A stretch of 12,391 nt of DNA from positions 1 through 12,391 of the forward strand of contig JAUZFY010000080.1 in the NCBI GenBank assembly GCA_030840185.1. Direction: 5' to 3'. The first letter of the stretch is position 1. The number at the start of each line of letters is the position of its first letter. The position numbers and the translations under genes were made by a program. Below are positions 5,263-12,391 of this stretch, in pieces. Under the pieces are notes generated by a model. It was not told where the DNA came from and did not search any database. It worked only from the letters and a program-made list of their open reading frames with translations. The stretch is from Microbacteriaceae bacterium. Lineage in GTDB: Bacteria > Actinomycetota > Actinomycetes > Actinomycetales > Microbacteriaceae.

Positions 5263-7946
5263 CAGTTGGGACACTGTCCCGGCGGGGGTGCACTTCCGTC
5301 CGGTTTGCCGTAAACCGTGAGGGTCACCGCAGCCGTTTTCGCGACCGACGCCCCGGCTGATGGATTGGACCTTGCCACGATGCACATGCTGTCGCTCTGA
5401 CCGGGCTGCGCGTTTCCAGGCACCCAGTTGTAGGCGATGTTGTTCGGATCGAATCCGTTGGAGGCGACGGTTGCATTCGCCACCTGTCTCGTGAGGCCGA
5501 CGACGTTCGGCATGGTCGTCGCGAGGCTTCCGTCGCTCGTGTAGACCGTGATGTCGCTGCCGGTCGCGACCTTCGAGCCCGTGGCCGGATTCGTTCTGGT
5601 CACGCGACCGGCGGGCAGTGCGGATGGTTCGGAGCCGCCGTTTGTGTACTGAAACTTGAGGCTCGTCAACACCGTCTGCGCCTGAGTCGCCGTCTGACCG
5701 ACCACATTCGGCACAGTGGCTGACGATCCGGCGAGCATCGAGGCGGGAGCCACGGGGAAGGCCTTGGCCCCTCCGTAGGTGGCGTTCGCCTGCTTCTGTA
5801 TTCCCCTGAGGATGTTGAACCGAGACGTCGAGTAATAGTTCCCGCGAGTAATCGGGTTGGTGTACTTGATCAGCGGGATGGCGCCCTGAACGTTTCCGGT
5901 CCAGACGGCGGTCGCGGTCTTGGTTGTCGTGCCCATCACCCAGTCCTGGTCGGTGTTGGGGGAGGTTCCGGTCTTTCCGGCGATGGCGATTCCGTCGCGC
6001 GGGTTTGCGGCCGTGCTCGTTCCGCCGGTCATGCTTCCGACCATGGCGTTCGCGTCGCCGGCGGCAACCTCGGGTGAGATCGCCTGGTTGCAGGTCTTCG
6101 CCTGCCCGGCGAGTTTCTGGCCGGTCGGGCCGACGATGCTGTCGATGATCGTCGCGTCGCAGTGCAAGCCGCCGGCGCCGACGGTCGCGACGACCCCGGC
6201 CATGGTGAGCGGAGCGATCGCATTCACGCCGAGGATCATGGTCGGGACCATGCTGATCGGGTTGGTTTGTGGCGTCTTCAGCTTGGGGTTCGGGTCCACC
6301 ATCTTCGCGAGGTGAACGCCCATGGCGACCGCGGTGTCCCTGATGCTACACATGTCTTGCTTCTCGGCCATGTTCATGAAGGCGTTGTTCACCGAGTTGA
6401 TGAGCGCATTTTTCACCGTCATGGAGCCCCCACTTGAGTTGGCGTCGTTATTCATCGTGAACGGGGCGTTGGTCTGCATTTGCGGGGCGCAGGACCAGGT
6501 GAAGTTGGAGTTTTTGTAGTTCTGCGGGCCCCTGCCGTTAACCACGTCATTGAGGCCGTGGCCGGTCGCGAGCCAATTGGAGAGGTCGATCACCTTGAAG
6601 GTGGATCCGGTGGGGAATCCGGTCGAGCTACCGTAGGGCTGATCGGTGCTGTAGTTGACCGCGGTCTTGGTGATGTCGACGGGTTGGCCGGGCGCCACCC
6701 CCGCGTCATCAAACTGTTTGTTTTGGGCCATGGCGAGGATGCGGCCGGTGCCGACTTCGACCGTGTCGGCGGCCGCTCCGAGTGCGAAGCGGGCTTCGCT
6801 GGGCGGGGCCTGCTGGTTGAGCAGGGATTGAGCAGTGGCCTCCAGGCCGAGATCGATGCTTGTCTGCACCTTGTACCCGCCATGGTTCCAGTTGGCGATC
6901 CGTTGAGCCGGGGTAGAGCCAAGCGACGCGACGACCGGCGCCGCTCCGTTCACGTTTGACAGGTCCGGAGCGGTGATGACCTTGATGGCGTAGTCGCACG
7001 CGAAACCAGCAAGCGCCGCATTCGGCGCGGTGCGGCATCCATTGTTTGCGGGGGTGAGATGCACGTAGGAGGCGATCGGAGTCGCGACGGCGTCGGTGTA
7101 CTGCTTCTGGGTGATGTGCTTGGCCGCGAGCATCCCGGCGAGAATCTCATTCCGGCGCAGCTTGTTCGCGGCGTAGTACTTGGGGTCGGACAGATTCTGG
7201 GTTACCGGCTGTTGCACGATCGCGATGAGGCTTGCCGCCTCGGGGAGGGTCACGTCCTTGGCGTGCACGCCGAAGTACTGCATCGCCGCCGACTCGACGC
7301 CGTAGGTCTGACCGCCCATGCCGACGATGTTGAGATAGCCGAGCAGGATCTGATTCTTCGTGTATTTCTTGTCGAGGCCGATCGCGAGCTTCATCTCCTT
7401 GAGCTTGCGGTCGATGGTGGCGCCGTTCGCGGCGGCGATGGCCGCCGCCTGTGCCTTGCCCGTCAGAGTGGTGAAAGCATTCTGAACCAGGATGTTCTTG
7501 ACGAGTTGCATGTCGAGAGTGGAGCTTCCGCTCTGGCCAGCCGACGATTGCGTGGTGTTGCGGACGAGCGCGCGGGCGATCGAAGGAACATCCACGCCGC
7601 CGTGCTGGTAGAACCGGCGGTCCTCACCATCGACGGCTGCCTGCTTAAGGAATGGTGACACGTTGGCGTCGTTGACCACGATGCGGTTCTGCTGGTAGAC
7701 CGTCGCGATCAGAGTCGGGACCCCGCCGCTGTAGCCGAGAATCTGGTTCTGCTGGGACGGCTCGCCGATCTTGATCGTGTCCGGCAGGCTCTCGAAAACA
7801 TTGATTGAACCCTGCGCGGTTGCGCTCGTGACGGCGATCGCCGGGGTGACCATTGCGGTCACCAAGACCCCCGCGAGCACACTGAAACCCGCGAGACCGA
7901 GGAGGCCTCCGAGCACGCGGGAAGGCTTCAATTTTTGGGCAGACAT
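5262..7946 (-). CDS. Bifunctional class A penicillin-binding protein with two PASTA domains
   Basis: An 894-residue peptidoglycan synthase acting outside the membrane. A signal-anchor helix (about 12-38) follows a short basic tail. The glycosyltransferase domain (about 80-290) has the catalytic Glu in DGEDRRFYQHGG (E108) and the GSSTLDMQLVKN motif (140-151). The transpeptidase domain (about 360-715) has the nucleophile motif STFK (S448, K451), SVN (518-520) and KTGTS (658-662), all intact. Two PASTA repeats (about 744-806 and 811-879) start with VPNVVGQT and MPNVVGLT and may bind peptidoglycan or muropeptides. The architecture matches actinobacterial ponA2-like proteins. The ATG at 7946 lacks an evident Shine-Dalgarno; a TACCCT hexamer 6 bases upstream would allow a leaderless mRNA. 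It is followed by the metallophosphoesterase with a 1-base overlap. Cysteines at 304, 317, 486, 533, 596, 619, 855 and 892 are relatively many and could form extracytoplasmic disulfides. Confidence 0.94.
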   Translation of the reverse strand: MSAQKLKPSRVLGGLLGLAGFSVLAGVLVTAMVTPAIAVTSATAQGSINVFESLPDTIKIGEPSQQNQILGYSGGVPTLIATVYQQNRIVVNDANVSPFLKQAAVDGEDRRFYQHGGVDVPSIARALVRNTTQSSAGQSGSSTLDMQLVKNILVQNAFTTLTGKAQAAAIAAANGATIDRKLKEMKLAIGLDKKYTKNQILLGYLNIVGMGGQTYGVESAAMQYFGVHAKDVTLPEAASLIAIVQQPVTQNLSDPKYYAANKLRRNEILAGMLAAKHITQKQYTDAVATPIASYVHLTPANNGCRTAPNAALAGFACDYAIKVITAPDLSNVNGAAPVVASLGSTPAQRIANWNHGGYKVQTSIDLGLEATAQSLLNQQAPPSEARFALGAAADTVEVGTGRILAMAQNKQFDDAGVAPGQPVDITKTAVNYSTDQPYGSSTGFPTGSTFKVIDLSNWLATGHGLNDVVNGRGPQNYKNSNFTWSCAPQMQTNAPFTMNNDANSSGGSMTVKNALINSVNNAFMNMAEKQDMCSIRDTAVAMGVHLAKMVDPNPKLKTPQTNPISMVPTMILGVNAIAPLTMAGVVATVGAGGLHCDATIIDSIVGPTGQKLAGQAKTCNQAISPEVAAGDANAMVGSMTGGTSTAANPRDGIAIAGKTGTSPNTDQDWVMGTTTKTATAVWTGNVQGAIPLIKYTNPITRGNYYSTSRFNILRGIQKQANATYGGAKAFPVAPASMLAGSSATVPNVVGQTATQAQTVLTSLKFQYTNGGSEPSALPAGRVTRTNPATGSKVATGSDITVYTSDGSLATTMPNVVGLTRQVANATVASNGFDPNNIAYNWVPGNAQPGQSDSMCIVARSNPSAGASVAKTAAVTLTVYGKPDGSAPPPGQCPN

Positions 7947-7996
7947 AGAATCAGGGTAAGGGATGTTCGCCCTTGGGAACCTGAAGGGACGCCGGA
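7947..7996. promoter_or_regulatory. Divergent promoter region between the penicillin-binding protein gene and the ridA pair
   Basis: Only 50 bp separate the two divergent starts. Leftwards, TACCCT (minus strand, 7953-7958) fits a TAnnnT -10 box and is 6 bases before the ATG, implying transcription starting at the start codon; TTCCCA upstream is a weak -35. Rightwards, TAGAAT (7946-7951) is a good -10 match overlapping the first codon of the leftward gene, with no clear -35, and GAAGGGA (7983-7989) is a good ribosome binding site 7 bases before the ATG at 7997. Promoter assignments are from motif inspection only. Confidence 0.4.
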
Positions 7997-8158
7997 ATGA
8001 CCCGTTGGGAATACGTGACCACTCCGCTCATCGTGCACAACACGGCAGCGATACTAAACAATTGGGGATCGGATGGTTGGGAGCTGGTGCAGGTTGTCAG
8101 CGGTCCGGAGGGCGGCCTTGTCGCCTACTTGAAGCGCGAGATTGAGGATGAAAACTGA
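7997..8158 (+). CDS. Small conserved protein, DUF4177-like, upstream partner of ridA
   Basis: A 53-codon gene, ATG at 7997 with GAAGGGA at ideal spacing, ending TGA at 8156-8158. The product starts MTRWEYVTTPLIVHNTAAIL and continues NNWGSDGWELVQVV, ending in a GLVAYLKRE strand. The pattern WEY...WG.DGWELV...AYLKR is that of the short actinobacterial proteins encoded before ridA (Rv3678A, from memory) and of the DUF4177 fold. Its function is unknown. The final A of its TGA is the first base of the ridA ATG, so the two are translationally coupled and probably act together or are at least co-expressed. It is cytosolic, with no membrane segment. Confidence 0.88.
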   Translation: MTRWEYVTTPLIVHNTAAILNNWGSDGWELVQVVSGPEGGLVAYLKREIEDEN

Positions 8159-8619
8159 TGTCGGCAATTGAGGCGCGACTCGCCGAACTCGGACTCGTTC
8201 TCCCCGAGATTGCCGCTCCGGCCGGGGCGTATATCCCCGCCGTCGTGAGTGGCAACCTGGTCTTCACCGCTGGCCAACTGCCGTTCATCGCTGGCGCGCT
8301 GCCCGCAACGGGCAAGGTAGGCGGCGCGGTGTCTGCCGAAGACGCGAAGACGTATGCCGCAACCAGCGCGCTCAACGCTCTCGCCGCGGTCAAGGGCGTC
8401 ATCGGCTCGCTCGACCGAGTGACGCGGGTGGTCAAGGTTGTCGGGTTCGTGGCATCCGACCCCGGCTTCAGTGGGCAGCCGGGCGTGATCAACGGGGCCT
8501 CCGAACTTCTGGGGCAGATCTTCGGCGACCTGGGTGTGCACTCTCGCAGCGCTGTGGGTGTGGCGGTTCTTCCGCTGGACTCGCCCGTCGAGGTGGAGCT
8601 CATCGTAGAGTTCGCCTGA
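8158..8619 (+). CDS. RidA family protein (enamine/imine deaminase)
   Basis: A 153-residue cytosolic member of the RidA/YjgF/L-PSP family. Canonical RidA hydrolyses reactive 2-aminoacrylate-type enamines from PLP enzymes; other subfamilies have different substrates. Visible family features are the early strand PAGAYIPAVVSGNLVFTAGQLP (21-42), the KVVGFVASDPGF segment (93-104) and the C-terminal HSRSAVGVAVLPLDSPVEVEL (128-148) with the substrate-carboxylate Arg (R130) and a Glu near the end (E145/E147). The ATG has GAGGA at 8144-8148, nine bases upstream, and overlaps the previous stop (TGATG). It is longer than E. coli RidA (about 128 residues) and resembles the actinobacterial Rv3678c type. 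In M. tuberculosis further genes (a metallo-beta-lactamase-fold hydrolase, crp) follow; here a repeat-rich noncoding stretch follows. Confidence 0.92.
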   Translation: MSAIEARLAELGLVLPEIAAPAGAYIPAVVSGNLVFTAGQLPFIAGALPATGKVGGAVSAEDAKTYAATSALNALAAVKGVIGSLDRVTRVVKVVGFVASDPGFSGQPGVINGASELLGQIFGDLGVHSRSAVGVAVLPLDSPVEVELIVEFA

Positions 8620-8677
8620 CCGGCGCTGCTTTTCCCCCCGCGTGCTCCGATCGAGCTGCATCTTCCTTCGGGTGTCC

Positions 8678-8820
8678 CGGGTCGTGTTCGTGTTGCAGTC
8701 AGTGCTGCGTCGTCCGCGTGAATTACTCGCTTCTCCGGAGGTTTCTGCCCTTGGCTGTGGAGTAGCCCCTTTTTCGGAATGATTTTGCCCAGATTGGGCT
8801 CAGACGTCCGGAGAAGCGCG
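8678..8820. repeat. Diverged direct repeat, copy A
   Basis: Matches 8891-9035 with a 1-base length difference in the left part: CGGGTCGTG (8678-8686 versus 8891-8899), CGTCGTCCGCGTGAATT (8708-8724 versus 8922-8938), CTCCGGAGGTTTCTGC, GATTT and GCCCAGA, and CTCCGGAG/TCCGGAGAAGCGCG at the right end. The CTCCGGAG landmarks are 215 bp apart. The middle is much more diverged than the ends. Confidence 0.85.
8728..8818. repeat. Inverted-repeat-bounded element 1 (CTCCGGAG family)
   Basis: Perfect 12-bp inverted ends, CGCTTCTCCGGA (8728-8739) and TCCGGAGAAGCG (8807-8818). Between the TTCTCCGGAG and CTCCGGAGAA-type ends it measures 85 bp, the same as element 2. An inner hairpin GCCCA-GAT-TGGGC lies at 8787-8799. 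No coding potential. Confidence 0.85.
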
Positions 8821-8870
8821 GTGGGAATGGTCCGGCGATTAGAACTCACCGGCGCTTCGCTCCGTATTTT

Positions 8871-8908
8871 GCGGGTCGTGAGTTGTGTCGCGGGTCGTGA
8901 GTTGTGTC
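8871..8908. repeat. 19-bp tandem repeat, two perfect copies
   Basis: Bases 8871-8889 and 8890-8908 are identical (unit GCGGGTCGTGAGTTGTGTC), followed by a further GC. The second copy overlaps the left edge of direct repeat copy B. Confidence 0.9.
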
Positions 8909-9035
8909 GCACCCCGTGTTACGTCGTCCGCGTGAATTGTTTTGTTTCTCCGGAGGTTTCTGCTTTCAGGCGTGACTTGACCCCCTTTATCGACGCGATT
9001 TAGCCCAGAGTGGGTTAATCCTCCGGAGAAGCGCG
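8891..9035. repeat. Diverged direct repeat, copy B
   Basis: Second copy of the repeat at 8678-8820. The best conserved blocks are the left flank up to GCGTGAATT, the start of the element through GGTTTCTGC, and the right end CCGGAGAAGCGCG. Confidence 0.85.
8946..9030. repeat. Inverted-repeat-bounded element 2 (CTCCGGAG family)
   Basis: Perfect 11-bp inverted ends, TTCTCCGGAGG (8946-8956) and CCTCCGGAGAA (9020-9030), 85 bp overall. The inner stem AGCCCA-GAG-TGGGTT (9002-9016) keeps the pairing of element 1, with one G-C becoming G-U at RNA level. No coding potential. Confidence 0.85.
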
Positions 9036-9042
9036 ACTAAAA

Positions 9043-9159
9043 CGGTGCTGGCAGGCAGATCGACAGGCGCGGATCGGGCAGCAGAGCAAGGCACCCAGAG
9101 CAAGCACGCAGACGGTGCCGGCAGGCAGAGCAAGGCACGCAGTCGGTGCCGGCAGGCAA
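9043..9159. repeat. Degenerate GCAGGCAG-rich repeats
   Basis: CGGTGC(T/C)GGCAGGCA occurs at 9043, 9113 and 9144, and an 18-base block GCAGAGCAAGGCAC(C/G)CAG occurs at 9081-9098 and 9125-9142. The spacing is irregular. It probably reflects slippage or decay of an older tandem array; no function is evident. Confidence 0.7.
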
Positions 9160-9249
9160 GGCGGCCGGGATAGCGCGAGCCCGTACCGAGTCAGCGCACA
9201 AACCGGGCGCCGGCTGCGGGTCCGGACCCTGGCGGACGCCCTTGGGGTA

Positions 9250-10152
9250 CTACGCCACGGGGTCGAGATGGCGTCCGCGAGCGAGTTGCTCCCGGATCAC
9301 CCGTTCCACCAGCCCGAACTTGAACATCACCATTCGATAGCTCAGTCGAACGACGGTGTAGCCAAGAGCCTGCAGCTCAGCGGTGCGAATTCGATCGCTG
9401 TTGAATCGCGCATCATCGGAATGATAGTCGCCACCATCCGTCTCGATAATCAGAGAAGAGCCGACCAGGAGGTCGACATAATGGCGGCCGATTTTCACCT
9501 GAGTTCGCACCTGCAGTCCACTTGACCTGAGCCATAGCCGAAGGATGGTCTCGAGACCCGAGTCAGCCCGTCCATCGACAAGGTGCTCGTAGGGGCTCAG
9601 CCGATAGGGCAGATGTGCAAACAGGATGTGCAGTTCGGCGGCACTGAGCAGCCCCTTATTCACCGCCGAGTCGCACGAAGCGATGGTGGTGACCGTATCC
9701 GAGTAGAGGAAAATCTGGGAGAGGAACTGCACAACGGACTCTCGCCAGAGGTCGGGAGAATCGCTCGCCCCACCCACGTTCCAATGCGAAACGATTCGGC
9801 CGCTGCCGGCGGTGGAATCGGCATCTGGGAAGCCGAATTGCGTCCGTCCCGGCTTAGCTACATTGCCGTGCGGATTCCAGCTGACGTGAAGGTCCTGGTC
9901 CATGCCTCGCCACATCGCATGGCTTCCCGCTGCGGAAAACGCACCAAGTCGCCCTCCCAGCTTGACGGCGTGGACGCGATCCGGCTCGGCTGACGGCACG
10001 GCAAACCACGCCCTTCGCACTCGAACGAGCACGCCCGCTCGAATCGCGCAGGCAATCGAGTTGGGGCTTTCACCCGCCTCACGCAACTGCTGTCGCGTCG
10101 CGATGCCACCCAATCGGATCACCGGAGCCGCAACTGCATCGAATCCTCGCAT
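9250..10152 (-). CDS. AbiEi-like N-terminal domain plus DUF559 (Vsr-like) nuclease-fold protein
   Basis: A 300-residue solitary protein. Residues 8-53 (APVIRLGGIATRQQLREAG... to RAWFAVP) resemble the winged-helix N-terminal domain of AbiEi-family antitoxins. Residues about 198-292 match DUF559, a Vsr/PD-(D/E)XK-related fold: SGLE (E201), YVDLLV (D227), IIETDG (E237, D239), YHSDDARFNSDR (243-254) and ALGYTVVRLSYRMVM. The acidic positions expected for a metal site are present. This combination is common as lone genes in actinobacteria; a nuclease or defence role is inferred, not shown. The ATG at 10152 is preferred because it starts just before the winged-helix domain; the frame is also open to a TTG at 10221, which would add 23 low-complexity residues. 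No clear ribosome binding site is seen. It converges with ridA and lies between CTCCGGAG-type repeat elements. Confidence 0.8.
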   Translation of the reverse strand: MRGFDAVAAPVIRLGGIATRQQLREAGESPNSIACAIRAGVLVRVRRAWFAVPSAEPDRVHAVKLGGRLGAFSAAGSHAMWRGMDQDLHVSWNPHGNVAKPGRTQFGFPDADSTAGSGRIVSHWNVGGASDSPDLWRESVVQFLSQIFLYSDTVTTIASCDSAVNKGLLSAAELHILFAHLPYRLSPYEHLVDGRADSGLETILRLWLRSSGLQVRTQVKIGRHYVDLLVGSSLIIETDGGDYHSDDARFNSDRIRTAELQALGYTVVRLSYRMVMFKFGLVERVIREQLARGRHLDPVA

Positions 10153-10263
10153 ACCCCGCAGCCTGCGCGTCCCGACACCGCCTCGTCTGGTCGGCGGGCA
10201 CCCGGTGCGCAGCCCGCACAATTCGCGGACTGTTGAGGGATGGATGCCGCGCCGCCGCAGTCA

Positions 10264-10364
10264 CGTTTCTCCGGAGCATTTGCCCCGGCGCGTTCGACCG
10301 CCCAATCATTACATGGCGCGCTGGCGCTGACTTAGGCGGTTTCGCTCAAACCTCCGGAGAAACG
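10264..10364. repeat. Inverted-repeat-bounded element 3 (CTCCGGAG family)
   Basis: Perfect 13-bp inverted ends, CGTTTCTCCGGAG (10264-10276) and CTCCGGAGAAACG (10352-10364), 101 bp overall. The interior does not visibly match elements 1 and 2. The outer arm bases differ from element 1 (CGT/ACG versus CGC/GCG) but remain paired. It lies upstream of the DUF559 gene. Confidence 0.82.
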
Positions 10365-10388
10365 ATGGGGAGCAACCCGGAATCCGGC

Positions 10389-10510
10389 AACGGCGGGGGA
10401 GACACGGCCTCAACTCAACGGCGGGGGAGACACGGCCTCAACTCAACGGCGGGCGAGAAACGGCGTCAACTCAACGGCGGGGGAGACACGGCCTCAACTC
10501 AACGGCGGGG
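10389..10510. repeat. 28-bp minisatellite, four full units plus 10 bp, abutting the acs 3' end
   Basis: Units begin at 10389, 10417, 10445 and 10473, with a 10-base partial unit at 10501-10510. Units 1, 2 and 4 are identical; unit 3 differs at three bases. Each unit begins AACGGCGGG and ends CTCAACTC. There are no spacers, so it is not a CRISPR array. It ends one base before the acs stop codon, so it forms the start of the acs 3' untranslated RNA. Confidence 0.95.
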
Positions 10511-10511
10511 T

Positions 10512-12391
<1,880 letters not shown>

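Larger units (their letters stand above)
8620..9249. other. 630-bp noncoding, repeat-rich stretch between convergent ridA and the DUF559 gene
   Basis: No reading frame here has a ribosome binding site, family resemblance or typical actinobacterial codon use; the open frames crossing it look like shadows or chance. It holds a diverged direct duplication of about 145 bp, two inverted-repeat-bounded elements, a 19-bp tandem repeat and GCAGGCAG-rich degenerate repeats, described separately. No clear U-tract terminator is seen for either convergent gene. Confidence 0.7.
10153..10511. other. 359-bp stretch between acs and the DUF559 gene
   Basis: It holds inverted-repeat element 3 and a 28-bp minisatellite, both listed separately, and possibly a short N-terminal extension of the DUF559 gene up to 10221. 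No convincing promoter for the DUF559 gene or U-tract terminator for acs is visible. Confidence 0.6.

Noticed and set aside
5268..5280. Inverted repeat GGGACA-C-TGTCCC just before the metallophosphoesterase start, as an operator
   Set aside because: It lies within the last codons of the penicillin-binding protein gene and the two genes overlap by one base; no independent promoter is visible, so chance is more likely.
5263..5385. Longer metallophosphoesterase with 41 extra N-terminal residues
   Set aside because: The extension lies wholly within the penicillin-binding protein coding sequence; the ATG at 5262 in the TGATG overlap directly precedes the membrane anchor.
8097..8912. 271-codon minus-strand frame across ridA and its downstream repeats
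   Set aside because: It lies antisense to clear ridA sequence and its product is Ser/Thr/Pro/Arg-rich low complexity without family features.
8728..9030. Ordinary insertion sequences with target-site duplications
   Set aside because: The elements are too short for a transposase, and homology continues past the inverted ends, so no clean target duplication can be defined from this window.
10389..10510. CRISPR array
   Set aside because: The 28-bp units are contiguous, with no spacers between them, and no cas gene is visible.

Overview
The window is GC-rich DNA from an actinobacterium. Gene content, 1-base stop/start overlaps, GTG starts and family relationships suggest a Microbacteriaceae-like organism; this is inferred from protein character and gene order, not from a search. 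The core neighbourhood (acs, ridA with a small upstream partner gene, a PASTA-type class A penicillin-binding protein and a metallophosphoesterase) resembles the acs-to-ponA2 region that I recall from Mycobacterium tuberculosis (Rv3667 to Rv3683).

Left part (1-4120, all +): the 3' end of a probable Rv2578c-like radical SAM gene, a 191-bp intergenic region with two inverted repeats, then a tightly packed run of four genes: a six-helix sensor histidine kinase, a second membrane protein that looks like a degenerate copy of that kinase without its catalytic residues, a LuxR/NarL-type response regulator, and thymidine kinase. All three junctions overlap by 1, 14 and 1 bases. A palindromic terminator (4133-4164) separates this run from leftward genes.

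Middle (4174-7946, all -): penicillin-binding protein, metallophosphoesterase (overlapping by one base) and tRNA-Pro(CGG), transcribed leftwards into the shared terminator. The metallophosphoesterase carries a perfect 21-bp in-frame tandem duplication. Starting 50 bp from the penicillin-binding protein gene, in the opposite direction, is a 53-codon gene overlapping ridA.

Right part (8620-10511) is accessory-looking. A repeat-rich noncoding stretch follows ridA, then comes a solitary AbiEi-N-terminal/DUF559 nuclease-like gene (-), then more repeats up to the acs stop codon. Three elements of about 85-100 bp, each ended by perfect inverted repeats centred on CTCCGGAG, lie on both sides of the nuclease-like gene. 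A 28-bp minisatellite (four full units) abuts the end of acs. The window ends inside acs (acetyl-CoA synthetase, -), whose first codons lie outside.

The strongest candidates for something undescribed are the kinase/pseudokinase/regulator operon and the CTCCGGAG inverted-repeat elements around the DUF559 gene. No complete defence system, CRISPR array, transposase or rRNA is visible.
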